Notes: a model not told the origin generated them from the sequence alone. Positions 18,379 to 27,647 are shown, numbered from the stretch's first letter. The stretch is 37,802 bases of DNA from Luteimonas kalidii (GCF_029887935.1 NZ_JARXRO010000018.1:483207-521008), one strand, 5' to 3'. Numbers and translations: made by a program.

Positions 18379-19821
18379 CTACGGAGCCTGGAGCGGCTGC
18401 GATCCGTTGCGGCGCTGCGGCACCGCCGGTGCCGGCGCCAGATACGAACGGATGTGCGGGAAGTCCACGTCGAACCGCGAATACCAGTCGATGTTGCCGG
18501 CATTGGCCAGCGAACCGGTGTTGCCGCACGAGGCGTCCCCGCCGTGGAGTCCGCCACGGAGGAAATAGCCGTCCGGGCCGACCGTGAACAGGCCCGAGCC
18601 GCTGCTGCCGCCTTCGGTCGTCCCCTGCAGCCAGCCGACCGCGTGGCTCACGCCATCACTGCTGTCCGGACGGTGGCGGCCAAGGGACACCTTCTTCAGG
18701 TCGCCGGACGGATGATGGATCGCCGTGACGTTGCTTGAGGCTGCGAGGGGATTGGCATCCCAGCCGGCGAACGTGGCCCCGGCCGGAGCGGGATCGCGCA
18801 ATCGCAGCAGCGCACCATCGGTATCGCCGCTTGAATACAGGTAGTCCGCGCCGCCATTCAACATGGTGTGGTTCGCAGGCGCATCGACATCGCAGGTGGT
18901 GGACTCGAAGTTCCAGTAGGTGTTGAGCGTGGTGGCGGTCGACTGGGTCGAGATGCAGTGGTGCGCCGTGTGGAACCAGGGCGCCTGGGTGCCCGCATCC
19001 GTATCGTTGAGCAGCGTGCCGGTGCAGTAGTAGCTGCCGCCGTCCACCACGAAAATCATTCGCGCCACCGCCGCCTTCGCATTCACGAATGCCTGGCCGA
19101 GCTGCGCGACCTCGCACATCGCGTCGATGTTGCAATCGCCCGATGCGCCGATGTTCTTGAGTATCTTGAAGTCGTCGAGCGCGTTCGTCATCAGGTGGCT
19201 CAGACGTGGGGCTCGCAGGCGCACGTGTCCGGCAGGGGCGCCCGCCGGCAGCCAGAGCTCGATCAGTTGCCCTTCGCCATCGGTCGCCGGCGTCCAGTAG
19301 AGGCCATCGTCGCCGCGTCGCGCACGTGCCTGCGCACCGGTGAGCATGGCCACCACCACGCCGGGACGTGCTGAGCCGGCGACGCGCAGCTCTACGCGCG
19401 GATCCAGTCGAGACACCTCCAGGCCGGCGCGGATGCCGTAGGCCAGCGGTGAGACGAGCTCGATCCTGGCCACCGAACTGCCGTCGGCGCGCGTGGTCCA
19501 GCGCAACGGTGGCAGGTCCGCCGCGGTGGCTTCGGTCGCGGCTGCCCGTGCGATGCCGATCTGGAGTGGCTTGCCGGCGCGCACTGCATTCGCGTCGCGC
19601 AGTGCGAGGATGCGTCGGGCGCTCATCTCACCGTAGCGCAGGCGGGTGGCGGGCACCGCCACACCGTCGGCGACGCGCCAGGCGAGCTGGTGCTTCTGCG
19701 CGGGTGTGCGGCTTCGCTCCGCGGACACACGCGGCGGTTGGGCCGCGGCGACGGCGGTGGCGGCGCCGGCGGACAGCGCGAGCAGTCCGGACAGGAACCG
19801 GCAGCGGACGGACGGCATCAT
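18379..19821 (-). CDS. Secreted trypsin-like serine protease (lysyl endopeptidase-like)
   Basis: A 480-residue exported protease. A signal peptide occupies about the first 27 residues (FLSGLLALSAGAATAVAAAQ). A propeptide of about 200 residues follows, then a chymotrypsin-fold domain. The catalytic histidine is in WFHTAHHC (near residue 288), the aspartate is probably in DTDGALLRL (near 335), and the serine is in EGGSSGSGLF (near 407). The CNIDAMC segment at the start of the mature domain, the HHC motif and the GSSGS serine site recall Achromobacter protease I and Lysobacter LysC, which cut after lysine. Lysine specificity is inferred only. The start at 19821 is chosen because AGGGGA lies just upstream; an ATG at 19818 is equally possible. 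It has no obvious operon partner and probably serves extracellular protein digestion. Confidence 0.88.
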   Translation of the reverse strand: MMPSVRCRFLSGLLALSAGAATAVAAAQPPRVSAERSRTPAQKHQLAWRVADGVAVPATRLRYGEMSARRILALRDANAVRAGKPLQIGIARAAATEATAADLPPLRWTTRADGSSVARIELVSPLAYGIRAGLEVSRLDPRVELRVAGSARPGVVVAMLTGAQARARRGDDGLYWTPATDGEGQLIELWLPAGAPAGHVRLRAPRLSHLMTNALDDFKILKNIGASGDCNIDAMCEVAQLGQAFVNAKAAVARMIFVVDGGSYYCTGTLLNDTDAGTQAPWFHTAHHCISTQSTATTLNTYWNFESTTCDVDAPANHTMLNGGADYLYSSGDTDGALLRLRDPAPAGATFAGWDANPLAASSNVTAIHHPSGDLKKVSLGRHRPDSSDGVSHAVGWLQGTTEGGSSGSGLFTVGPDGYFLRGGLHGGDASCGNTGSLANAGNIDWYSRFDVDFPHIRSYLAPAPAVPQRRNGSQPLQAP

Positions 19822-19895
19822 GGTTTCCCCTGGAATATCCGTCGCCAATCATAGAGGAGACCCCGCCTCCGCGGAGGCGGCACCAGGCGCGGCCG

Positions 19896-21974
19896 TCAGC
19901 TTCGGCTGGCTGGGGCGTCCTCGCCCGGACCGGGTGCGGCCGGGGTCACCGGAGCGGCGGGCGCGTCCGGTGCGGCGGGCGCAGCAGGGGCCGAGGCGGA
20001 GGCCTGCCAGCCGCACGTCTTGCCCTCGTTCTGCTGCTTGAGCCATTCCTGCAGCGGCGCGAAGTACTCCAGTACCGCGGAGGCGTCCATCTGCTCGCCG
20101 CCGGTGAGTTCGGTCATCGTCTGCTGCCAGGGCTGGCTGTTGCCCTTCGACAGCATCGACCAGAACTTCTCGCCGGCCGCCCTGTTGCCGGCGAAGGTGC
20201 ATTCGTACAGCGGGCCCTGGAAGCCGGCGGCCTCGCACAGCGACTTGTAGAACTGGAACTGCAGCACGTGCGAGAGGAAATAGCGCGTGTACGGCGTGTT
20301 GCCCGGCACATGGTATTTAGCGCCCGGATCGAAGAACTCCTCGCCGCGCGGCGTCACCGGCGCCACGCCCTGGTACTTCGCCTTCAGTTCCCACCAGGCG
20401 GCGTTGTAGTTCTCCGGCGTGATCGAGCCGTCGAACACGCCCCAGCGCCAGCGGTCAATCATCAGCCCGAACGGCAGGAACGACACCTTCGCCAGCGCCA
20501 TGCGCATCTGCGAATTGATCAGCGCCTCGCGGCTGGGTTGCTGCGCGCCCACCAGGCCGATCGACTGCAGGTAGCCGGGCGTCATCGCCAGTACGATGGT
20601 GTCGCCGATGGCTTCGTGGAAGCCGTCGTGCGCGCCGCCCTGGAACAGCGGCGGCTGGTCGTTGTAGGCCAGGTAGTAGTAGACGTGGCCGAGCTCGTGG
20701 TAGATCGTGGTGAAGTCTTCCTCGTTCGGCTTGATGCACATCTTGGTGCGCACGTCGGGCGACTTGCCGTCCTCGCCGCCCATGTTCATGTCCCATGCGC
20801 TGGCGTGGCAGACCACGTCGCGGTCGCGCGGCTTGATGAACTGGGTCTTCTGCCAGTAGCTGTCCGGGAGTTTCGGCATCCCCAGCGAGGTGTAGAACTC
20901 TTCGGCCTGGCGGGTCATGCGCCTGGCGTCCTCGAGCTGCGCCTCGCGCACCACCTCCACCCGGCGGTCGGTGTCGATCAGCGCGTTCTCCTTCGCCAGG
21001 CGCGCATTGAGGTCGGACTGGTAGCGCCGCTCCAGCGCAGCGGTCACGTCCAGGTCCGCGCCGGCTTCCTGCTCGCTGTAGGGAGCGAGCACGTCCCAGA
21101 GGTTGCCCCAGTCCTGCTGCCACATGTTGCCCAGCAGGTGCGCGGGCAGCAACCCGTCCACCGAACCGCGGCCCGGATATTGCGCCTCGAGGCGGGTGCG
21201 GGTGTAGCAGTGCAGCTGTTCGTAGAGCGGCTTGACCTGGCCCCACAGGCGGTCGGTCTCCGCCGACAGCTCCGCCGGCGACATGTCGTAGCCCGAGCGC
21301 CACATCTCGCCGGCGTCGGCATAGCCCAGCTCCTTCGCACCTTCGTTCACCAGGGCCACGAAACGCTGGTAGTCGTCGCGCATCGGCTGCGAGATGGTGT
21401 GCCATCCCTGCCAGGCCTCGAGCTGGGCGCCGTAGTCGCGGTCGTTGCGCAGCACGTCCTCGAGTTCGCCCAGCTGGCGGCAGCTCTTGGAATCGCCGGC
21501 GGTCCTGCAGTAGCTGCCGCTGCCGTACATGCCCTCCATGCGGGTGGCGATGCGGGTCAGCTCGGCCAGCTTGACCGGATCCTTCGGCGCCGGCATCGCG
21601 GTGCCGAGCTTGAGCAGGGTGATCGCGCGCGCGGTCTGCGGCGACATCTGCTGGCCCTCGAACTTCTTCGACTGCTCGATCCAGCTGTTGAGCGAGGTCA
21701 GGAACTTCTCGTTCGCCTTGGCCGCGAGCAGCTGGCTGTCGTCGGTGATGTAGGTACTCGACAGCCACTGCGCCGCGGTCAGCTCCGGATACATCGCCTT
21801 GAGTTCGGCGTTGACCCGGGCGATGAAGGCGTCGGCCGTCTCGTCCTGCGGCGCGGCCTGCGAAGAAGTGGACGCGTCGCCGGTGTCGCCGGACGGGGAG
21901 GGCTCGCGCTGGCAGGCGGTCAGGGCGAGGCTGGCACCGATGGCCAGAACGAGCAGGCTGTTGCGAAGGATCAC
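19896..21974 (-). CDS. M2-family zinc dipeptidyl carboxypeptidase, ACE-like lipoprotein
   Basis: A 692-residue bacterial homologue of angiotensin-converting enzyme, which removes C-terminal dipeptides. The lipobox LTAC (cysteine at 21) predicts a lipoprotein. The zinc site is HELGH at residues 426-430 (TTIYHELGHVYYYLAY), with the third ligand in HEAIGD (glutamate near 454), the M2 signature. Substrate-site features such as PPLFQGGAHDGFHEA and HVPGNTPYTRYFLSHVLQFQFY match the family, including the chloride-associated FLSH..QFQ region. The last 35 residues form an Ala/Pro-rich tail not needed for the fold. A similar enzyme is known from Xanthomonas (general knowledge). It is likely periplasmic or outer-membrane anchored and used in peptide scavenging. 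Confidence 0.95.
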   Translation of the reverse strand: MILRNSLLVLAIGASLALTACQREPSPSGDTGDASTSSQAAPQDETADAFIARVNAELKAMYPELTAAQWLSSTYITDDSQLLAAKANEKFLTSLNSWIEQSKKFEGQQMSPQTARAITLLKLGTAMPAPKDPVKLAELTRIATRMEGMYGSGSYCRTAGDSKSCRQLGELEDVLRNDRDYGAQLEAWQGWHTISQPMRDDYQRFVALVNEGAKELGYADAGEMWRSGYDMSPAELSAETDRLWGQVKPLYEQLHCYTRTRLEAQYPGRGSVDGLLPAHLLGNMWQQDWGNLWDVLAPYSEQEAGADLDVTAALERRYQSDLNARLAKENALIDTDRRVEVVREAQLEDARRMTRQAEEFYTSLGMPKLPDSYWQKTQFIKPRDRDVVCHASAWDMNMGGEDGKSPDVRTKMCIKPNEEDFTTIYHELGHVYYYLAYNDQPPLFQGGAHDGFHEAIGDTIVLAMTPGYLQSIGLVGAQQPSREALINSQMRMALAKVSFLPFGLMIDRWRWGVFDGSITPENYNAAWWELKAKYQGVAPVTPRGEEFFDPGAKYHVPGNTPYTRYFLSHVLQFQFYKSLCEAAGFQGPLYECTFAGNRAAGEKFWSMLSKGNSQPWQQTMTELTGGEQMDASAVLEYFAPLQEWLKQQNEGKTCGWQASASAPAAPAAPDAPAAPVTPAAPGPGEDAPASRS

Positions 21975-22013
21975 GGCGTTTCCCGGGTCGGCGCTCGGAG
22001 CGTTGCGCGCAGG

Positions 22014-22586
22014 CTAGAGTGGGTCCCGGGGCTCTGCAAGTGCGGTCAGGGCCGGGGCGTCAGGCGGTGATCCCTGCGGCGGCGCCGCGCCCGGGGCCAG
22101 GCGCCGCTGCGCATCCACCAGCCCGCGCGCCTGCAGCCAGGCCCAGGCGGCCTCGGCATCGTGCTCGAAATAGGCGCGCGCGCTGCCCAGGCGGAAGGTG
22201 TAGCCCCAGGCGTCCATGTCGGTCAGCACGCGCGTGCGGCCCACGCCGGGCAGGACATCGCCGAGCAGGGCCTGCAGCAGGCACACCGCGTCCTCCTCCT
22301 CGACCGAATCGGTCGCATCCGTATGCACCGACCGGCGTCGTTCCGCCGGCAGCACGATCAGGTGCGAGGCCTCGTGCAGCAGCGAATGCACCGGCGTGTC
22401 GCCGCGGACGAAGACTTCGCTGCCGACGATGCCGGCCTCCGGTTCGCCCCAGTAGCTGCCGGGAATCGGCGCGCCGTCCTCGACCCGGCGCAACTGCAGC
22501 CCGTAACCGGCCAGCAGCCGGACGCAGTCGCCGAACGCGATCTCGCTCAGGAGCAGGACGTTGCGGGGGATGGCGTGCGGCGTCAT
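22014..22586 (-). CDS. Uncharacterised small protein with HEXXH motif (putative metallopeptidase)
   Basis: A 190-residue protein of no named family that I recognise. Residues 71-75 read HEASH within SLLHEASHLIVL, the HEXXH pattern of zinc peptidases. An acidic run, SVEEEDAVCLLQALLGD at 94-110, lies where a gluzincin could place its third ligand. No signal peptide is visible, so it is probably cytosolic. The C-terminus is Ala/Pro-rich and probably disordered. The start at 22586 (MTPHAIPRN) is chosen because the longer frame to 22700 is Arg/Cys-rich and unlike a coding start. It lies downstream of minE with a 139-base gap on the same strand, so co-transcription is possible but not evident. Protease activity is inferred from one motif only. 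Confidence 0.7.
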   Translation of the reverse strand: MTPHAIPRNVLLLSEIAFGDCVRLLAGYGLQLRRVEDGAPIPGSYWGEPEAGIVGSEVFVRGDTPVHSLLHEASHLIVLPAERRRSVHTDATDSVEEEDAVCLLQALLGDVLPGVGRTRVLTDMDAWGYTFRLGSARAYFEHDAEAAWAWLQARGLVDAQRRLAPGAAPPQGSPPDAPALTALAEPRDPL

Positions 22587-22725
22587 GGCGGCAGGGCAGG
22601 GGCCGTGCGTCGGATCCGGGATCTTCCGGCCTGCGGGCGCGCGACAGGGCGCGCGCGATGCCGCTCGCGTGCGCTGGTCGCGGCCGTGACAACGCGCCAA
22701 GCCAAGACCCGGCGCACCCCGGCCG

Positions 22726-22989
22726 TCAGGCGGTCGCGGTCCTGCCGTCGGGCAGGGCGACGGAGATGTCGAGCACGTCGTGCTCGCCGTCCTTTACCAG
22801 GTCGACCTTCACCGCGTCGACGTCCACGCTGACGTACTTGCGGATCACTTCCAGCAGCTCTCGCTGCAGCAGCGGCAGGTAGTCGGGCGCGCCGCGGCTG
22901 GTGCGCTCCTGCGCGACGATGATGCGCAGGCGGTCCTTGGCGATCGCGGCGGTGTTCTGCTTGGGCTTGAGGAAATCGAACAGTCCCAT
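22726..22989 (-). CDS. minE: Cell division topological specificity factor MinE
   Basis: An 87-residue MinE, which binds MinD at the membrane, triggers its ATPase and so drives the pole-to-pole oscillation that keeps Z-rings at midcell. The start [10 protein letters not shown] is the membrane-contacting helix. [13 protein letters not shown] is the MinD-binding and contact segment, and the C-terminal dimer domain contains LLEVIRKYV. The ATG at 22989 lies two bases after the minD stop. A TTG six bases further upstream in frame is not needed. Confidence 0.97.
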   Translation of the reverse strand: MGLFDFLKPKQNTAAIAKDRLRIIVAQERTSRGAPDYLPLLQRELLEVIRKYVSVDVDAVKVDLVKDGEHDVLDISVALPDGRTATA

Positions 22990-22991
22990 GC

Positions 22992-23801
22992 TCAACCTCC
23001 GAAGAGCTTGCTGAAGAAGCCCTTCTTGTCCACCTGGGTGAAGCGCATCGGCCGCTCCTCGCCGAGCAGGCGGGCGACGGCGTCGTCGTAGGCCTGGCCG
23101 GCGTTCGATTCGCCGGCCAGGATCACCGGCTCGCCCTTGTTCGAGGCGTCGAGCACGTCGGGCGACTCGGGGATCACGCCGAGCGTCTTGATGCCCAGCA
23201 CTTCCTCGACGTCGGTGATCGAGAGCATCTCGCCCTTGCCGACGCGATCGGGGTTGTAGCGGGTCAGCAGCAGGTGCTCGTGCACGCGCCCGCCGGTCTC
23301 GGCCTTGCGCGTCTTCGACGACAGCAGGCCGAGGATGCGGTCGGAGTCGCGCACCGAGGACACCTCGGGATTGACCACCACGATGGCGCGGTCGGCGAAG
23401 TACATCGCCAGGAACGCGCCCTTCTCGATGCCCGCGGGCGAGTCGCAGACGATGTACTCGAAGCCGTCGTCCGCCAGGTCCTTGAGCACTTTCTCCACGC
23501 CTTCGGTGGTCAGCGCGTCCTTGTCGCGCGTCTGCGAGGCGGCCAGCACGTAGAGGTTCTCGAAGCGCTTGTCCTTGATCAGCGCCTGGCGCAGCGAAGC
23601 CTCGCCCTGCACCACGTTGACGAAGTCGTACACCACCCGGCGCTCGCAGCCCATGATCAGGTCGAGGTTGCGCAGGCCCACGTCGAAGTCGATCACGGCG
23701 ACCTTCTTGCCGCGCCGCGCCAACCCGTTGGCGATGCTCGCGCTGCTGGTCGTCTTGCCGACGCCGCCCTTGCCCGAGGTGACCACGATGATTTCTGCCA
23801 A
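22992..23801 (-). CDS. minD: Septum site-determining ATPase MinD, TTG start
   Basis: A 269-residue ParA/MinD-family ATPase. The deviant Walker A motif KGGVGKTT is at residues 11-18, the switch region contains [15 protein letters not shown], and CDSPAGIE is Walker B-like. The C-terminal amphipathic membrane-targeting helix is [11 protein letters not shown]. It recruits MinC to the membrane and is stimulated by MinE. The reading frame opens with TTG (23801-23799): [10 protein letters not shown] is the exact family N-terminus, and AGGAG sits 8 bases upstream with no in-frame ATG or GTG at a suitable distance. It sits between minC (25-base gap) and minE (2-base gap). Confidence 0.97.
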   Translation of the reverse strand: MAEIIVVTSGKGGVGKTTSSASIANGLARRGKKVAVIDFDVGLRNLDLIMGCERRVVYDFVNVVQGEASLRQALIKDKRFENLYVLAASQTRDKDALTTEGVEKVLKDLADDGFEYIVCDSPAGIEKGAFLAMYFADRAIVVVNPEVSSVRDSDRILGLLSSKTRKAETGGRVHEHLLLTRYNPDRVGKGEMLSITDVEEVLGIKTLGVIPESPDVLDASNKGEPVILAGESNAGQAYDDAVARLLGEERPMRFTQVDKKGFFSKLFGG

Positions 23802-23808
23802 AACACGT

Positions 23809-23813
23809 CTCCT
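23809..23813 (-). promoter_or_regulatory. AGGAG ribosome-binding site deciding the minD TTG start
   Basis: On the minus strand AGGAG is followed by ACGTGTT and then TTG GCA GAA. The spacing of seven bases is ideal for the TTG, while the GTG within the spacer is out of frame. This fixes the unusual start codon. Confidence 0.75.
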
Positions 23814-23826
23814 GTGAGTATCGCCG

Positions 23827-24603
23827 TCAATCGAGTGCGGCGATCTTGAGTTCTTCGTTGTCGAGCCAGACCTGCACCGGCTTGCCGTGCAGCTCCTTCG
23901 GGATATCTTCCAGCACTTTGTAATGGCCGGCCACGGCGACCAGCTCGGCGTGGAAGGCGCGGCAGAAGATGCGCGCCTTCTCGTTGCCCTGGGCGCCGGC
24001 CAGCGCCCGGCCGCGCAGCGGACCGTAGATGTGGATCGAGCCGTCCGCGATCACCTCGGCGCCGGCGCCGACCTGCGACAGCACCGTCAGGTCGCGGTTC
24101 TCGGCGTAGACCTGCTGGCCCGAGCGCACCGGCGGGGCCTGGACCAGACCCGGCGCGGAGTCGCCGCGTGGCGCCGCGGGCCTGGCCGGGGCCGGGGCCC
24201 CGACCGCGGGGGCGGGCGCGGCCGGCGGCGGCGCGACGGGCGTCTCGCCCTGGCCTGCGACAGGCTCGTACTGGGCCCGGAACTTGGCCAGCAGCGGCAG
24301 GCCGAGTTCCGCCGCCAGGGCTTCGTTGTCGCTGCTGCCCCAGGCCAGGGCCACCGGCAGCACGCCGGCGGCGCGCAGGGCGTCGATCAGGGCGCGTGCG
24401 GTGGCCACGTCGGGGGTGCCCGCCAGGCCGCCGAAGTCGACGATCACCGCCGCGCGCGCGAACAGCCTGGGCGCGCGCGACACCCGGTCGCGCATCTCGG
24501 CCGCCAGGCGTTCGACGTCCAGCGTGCGCACCCGCAGGTTGGCGATGCCGACCTGGCCGATCTTCAGTTCGCCGGCCTGTTCGTAGTTCATGGCAGCGCT
24601 CAT
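23827..24603 (-). CDS. minC: Septum site-determining inhibitor MinC
   Basis: A 258-residue MinC, which blocks FtsZ polymer assembly away from midcell when carried by MinD. The N-terminal FtsZ-binding domain (about residues 5-110) includes LKIGQVGIANLRVRTLD and AAVIVDFGGLAG. A Pro/Ala-rich linker of about 50 residues, longer than in E. coli, leads to the beta-helical C-terminal domain with VRSGQQVYAENRDLTVLSQV, DGSIHIYGPLRGRALAG and ARIFCRAFHAELVAVAGHY, which bind MinD. The start at 24603 overlaps the stop of the GNAT gene (ATGA), suggesting coupling; ATG at 24591 is an alternative four codons later. Confidence 0.95.
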   Translation of the reverse strand: MSAAMNYEQAGELKIGQVGIANLRVRTLDVERLAAEMRDRVSRAPRLFARAAVIVDFGGLAGTPDVATARALIDALRAAGVLPVALAWGSSDNEALAAELGLPLLAKFRAQYEPVAGQGETPVAPPPAAPAPAVGAPAPARPAAPRGDSAPGLVQAPPVRSGQQVYAENRDLTVLSQVGAGAEVIADGSIHIYGPLRGRALAGAQGNEKARIFCRAFHAELVAVAGHYKVLEDIPKELHGKPVQVWLDNEELKIAALD

Positions 24604-25187
24604 GCGTCGGCCGCCACCGCGGAGGAGGCGCGCGGGCGCGGCAGCCACGGCTCGTCGGGCAGCGCATCGCCGTAGGTGCCCTGCACCCATTCATAGCTGC
24701 ACATGTCCTTGGACATCATCGAGGCGCGGATGCCGCTCTCGGGCATGACGTGCTGGCCGATCTCGTGGAAGCCGAAGCTGCCGTGGAACAGGCGCACGGG
24801 GTCGGCATCGTGCTCGAGGAACACCTCGCAGGTCAGCAGCGGGTAGCGCAGCTCGGCGTAGCTCTGGGCGTCGGCGTAGAAGGCGCGGCCGACGCCACCG
24901 CCGCGGCGGCGGCTGGCGACCACGATCCGGTCGATGTAGAAGAACCGGTCGCAGTGGGCGCGGAACCAGTGGAAATTGCTGCTGTCGTGGTCGGCATCGG
25001 AGCCGAAGCCGACCAGGAAGCCCGCCAGCGTGCCGTCGCGCTCGGCGATGCGGAAGTACTCGGCGGTGTCGAAGAACTTGCGGAAGCGGGCCGCGTCCAG
25101 CGGCAGGATCGTCGGGCCAGCGGCATTGTTGAGGGCGAGGATGGAATCCAGCTCGTGCTCGCGCACGTCGCGGATGACGATCGACAT
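24600..25187 (-). CDS. GNAT-family N-acetyltransferase
   Basis: A 195-residue GNAT acetyltransferase. The fold opens with IRDVREHELDSILALNNAAG. The acetyl-CoA pyrophosphate loop is RIVVASRRRGGGVGRAFY near residues 90-107, and GFHEIGQHVM is the C-terminal motif. It transfers an acetyl group from acetyl-CoA to an unknown amine. The ATG at 25187 follows GGAGTCAGGA. Its stop overlaps the minC start by four bases, so it is probably the first gene of the min operon. A direct role in division is not established. Confidence 0.9.
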   Translation of the reverse strand: MSIVIRDVREHELDSILALNNAAGPTILPLDAARFRKFFDTAEYFRIAERDGTLAGFLVGFGSDADHDSSNFHWFRAHCDRFFYIDRIVVASRRRGGGVGRAFYADAQSYAELRYPLLTCEVFLEHDADPVRLFHGSFGFHEIGQHVMPESGIRASMMSKDMCSYEWVQGTYGDALPDEPWLPRPRASSAVAADA

Positions 25188-25508
25188 TCCTGACTCCAGA
25201 AGACTGCGGGCGCGTGGGCGGGGCCGCGTGCCCGGAACATGGTCGCCCCGGTCGCGTCGCACGGGACGGCTGTCGCCGACCCGGCGCGCCGCATCGCCGA
25301 CGGGCGACCGGATACGTGGCATGCCTCGGGCGCGGACCCGCTCACCGGCACCGCGGGCCGGTCGACGACGGAATCGCCGCGTGGCGGCCGCCGCGGCGCC
25401 GGCGCGGATTATCGCACGCCGCCCGCCCCCCCCGCGACCGCGCGCGAGGGCCGTCCGCATGACTTCCGAGGGGCTCGCCGGCTGGCGGAAAGCGCCTACC
25501 ATGGCCGC
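25188..25508. other. Divergent promoter region between the GNAT-min operon and the sensor kinase
   Basis: These 321 bases must hold both promoters. A weak -10-like GATAAT reads leftward at 25413-25408 without a good -35. A C-run at 25424-25433 is notable. A further possible -10, TACCAT, precedes the kinase start. I see no gene or strong repeat. Confidence 0.45.
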
Positions 25509-26765
25509 ATGCTGTCGCGCCTCGACCATGCCCGCCTCCTGCGCTACGCCGGACTGTTCACCTGGGTGGTGATCGTGATGCCGCTGTGGCTGATTTCCGG
25601 TCCGGTGGACGAGGCCGATCCCGCGGCGGTCGGAGCCGGCTGGCATGCATGGGTGGCGTGGGCGGTGTTCGGCGGCAGCTTCGCCTGGCTGAGCCGCGCC
25701 CTGGACGCGCGGCGCGTCAACCTGCTGGACTACGTGCTGCTGGTGCTGATGATCGGCAGCGCGGTCGCGCTGAGCTACTACAGCAACAGCGGCCTTGGGG
25801 TGCTGCTGCTGATGGTGGCGGCGTGCGTGCTGCCGTGGCTGCTGCCGCTGCCGGCCAGCATCGGCGTGCTGGTGCTCAGCGAACTGGTGGTGATCCCGGT
25901 CTATACCCGCGCCCTGGGTTTCATGTGGTTCGAGGCGGTCATGCAGTCGGTGCTGTATGCCGGCTTCACCTGCTTCGTGTTCGCCACCGGTTACGTGGCG
26001 CGGCAGCAGGTCCTGGCGCGCGACGAACAACGCCGGCTGAACGCTGAGCTCCGCGCCACCCGGGCGCTGCTGGCCGAGAGCGTGCGGGTGAACGAGCGCA
26101 CCCGCATCTCGCGCGAACTGCACGACCTGCTCGGCCACCACCTCACCGCCCTGAGCCTGAACCTGGAAGTCGCCAACCACCTGGTCAGCGGCCAGGCGCA
26201 GGAGCACGTCACCCAGGCCCACACGCTGGCCAAGCTGCTGCTGAGCGACGTGCGCGAGGCGGTGAGCCGGCTGCGCGACGACGACGCGATCGACATGCGT
26301 GCGACCCTGCTGCCGCTGGCCGACAACGTGCCCGGCCTGCGCATCGACATGGACATGCCGCAGACCTTCCTGGTCGACGATCCCGAGCGCGCGCACGTGC
26401 TGCTGCGCTGTACCCAGGAGATCATCACCAATGCGGTGCGCCACGCCGAGGCCGGCCTGCTGCGCCTGCGCTACGGTTTCGACGGCGACGCGGTGGTGCT
26501 GGAGGCGCGCGACGACGGCCGCGGCGCCGAGGTCGCCACCGCCGGCAACGGCCTGCTGGGCATGCGCGAGCGCCTCGCGGCCCACGGCGGCGCGCTGCAG
26601 GTGGAGACCTCCCCCGGCCACGGGTTCGCCGTGCGCCTGCGGCTGCCGATGGAAGGCAACGTGGTGGCGCTCGACGCCGCCGCGCCGGGCGTTCCCGCAT
26701 CATCCCCGCCATCCGTCGCGGCCGAGGCCGGCGCGATCCGACATCACCCGCTGGAGGTTCCATGA
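25509..26765 (+). CDS. Membrane sensor histidine kinase (HPK7, LiaS/DesK-like)
   Basis: A 418-residue two-component kinase. Six or so membrane helices (residues about 15-160) with short loops form an intramembrane-type sensor. A coiled-coil linker follows (RDEQRRLNAELRATRALLAE), then the HisKA_3 phosphoacceptor H205 in RISRELHDLLGHHLTALSL, then the HATPase domain with N-box EIITNAVRHA (N308), DDGRG and GNGLLGMRERL. The ATG at 25509 directly precedes the first membrane helix. It overlaps the response regulator gene by four bases. The stimulus is unknown; kinases of this layout often respond to membrane state or cell-envelope stress. Confidence 0.93.
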   Translation: MLSRLDHARLLRYAGLFTWVVIVMPLWLISGPVDEADPAAVGAGWHAWVAWAVFGGSFAWLSRALDARRVNLLDYVLLVLMIGSAVALSYYSNSGLGVLLLMVAACVLPWLLPLPASIGVLVLSELVVIPVYTRALGFMWFEAVMQSVLYAGFTCFVFATGYVARQQVLARDEQRRLNAELRATRALLAESVRVNERTRISRELHDLLGHHLTALSLNLEVANHLVSGQAQEHVTQAHTLAKLLLSDVREAVSRLRDDDAIDMRATLLPLADNVPGLRIDMDMPQTFLVDDPERAHVLLRCTQEIITNAVRHAEAGLLRLRYGFDGDAVVLEARDDGRGAEVATAGNGLLGMRERLAAHGGALQVETSPGHGFAVRLRLPMEGNVVALDAAAPGVPASSPPSVAAEAGAIRHHPLEVP

Positions 26766-27403
26766 TCCGTGTCTGCCTGGTCGACGACCAGACCCTGGTG
26801 AGGCAGGGCATCCGCTCGCTGCTCGCCCTCGACGGCGGCATCGAGGTCATCGCCGAGGCCGGCGACGGCAAGCAGGCGGTGGAGCTGATCCCGCAGGTCA
26901 AGCCTGACGTCGTGCTGATGGACATGCGCATGCCGGCGATGTCCGGGCTGGAGGCGCTGCAGGCGCTCTCGCGCAGCGGCGAGCTGCCGCCCACCATCAT
27001 CCTGACCACCTTCGACGACGACCAGCTGGTGCTGGCAGGAATGAAGGCCGGCGCCAAGGGCTACCTGCTCAAGGACGTGTCGCTGGAACAGCTGGTCGGC
27101 GCGATCCGCACCGTGGCCGGCGGCGGCTCGCTGGTGCAGCCGGCGGTGACCCAGCGCCTGCTCTCGGGTCTGGAGCACATGCGCAACGAGTTCGTCAGCC
27201 TCGACCGTCCGGACCCGCTCACCGACCGCGAAACCGAGATCCTGCGGCTGATGGCGGGCGGCTTCTCCAACAAGGAGATCGCCAACTCGCTGGGCGTGGC
27301 CGAGGGCACGATCAAGAACCACGTGTCGAACATCCTCAGCAAGCTCGGCGTGCGCGACCGCACCCGGGCGGTCCTCAAGGCGTTCGAACTGCAGCTGGTC
27401 TGA
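26762..27403 (+). CDS. NarL/LuxR-type response regulator
   Basis: A 213-residue partner of the preceding kinase. The receiver domain has acidic residues D8/D9 in CLVDDQ, the phosphoacceptor D54 in VVLMDMRMPAMSG, T82/T83, and K104 in GYLLKDVS. The C-terminal LuxR-type HTH (about 148-210) reads PLTDRETEILRLMAGGFSNK, IANSLGVAEGTIKNHVSNIL and KLGVRDRTRAV. It binds DNA as a phosphorylated dimer; targets are unknown. The ATG overlaps the kinase stop, indicating translational coupling. Confidence 0.95.
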   Translation: MIRVCLVDDQTLVRQGIRSLLALDGGIEVIAEAGDGKQAVELIPQVKPDVVLMDMRMPAMSGLEALQALSRSGELPPTIILTTFDDDQLVLAGMKAGAKGYLLKDVSLEQLVGAIRTVAGGGSLVQPAVTQRLLSGLEHMRNEFVSLDRPDPLTDRETEILRLMAGGFSNKEIANSLGVAEGTIKNHVSNILSKLGVRDRTRAVLKAFELQLV

Positions 27404-27647
27404 GGGGGCGGCGGGGGCACGGCGTCCCGCGGGCCGTTCCGCATGCGCGTCGCGCGGTTGGCCGAACGCGGGGACGCGAGCACGCATGCCCGCTGCCCCG
27501 TGAAGACCCGATGCACGTGCGGCCGGGTTCCTCGCACGGCCGGCCCATGCCCCGGAGAGCAATTTCGACTCGCCCCGCGCCGGACAATCTTGCTACGATT
27601 GGCCACTTGCGCCTGCGATGGCAGGAAATGGTCCCGGAGAACCCTGA

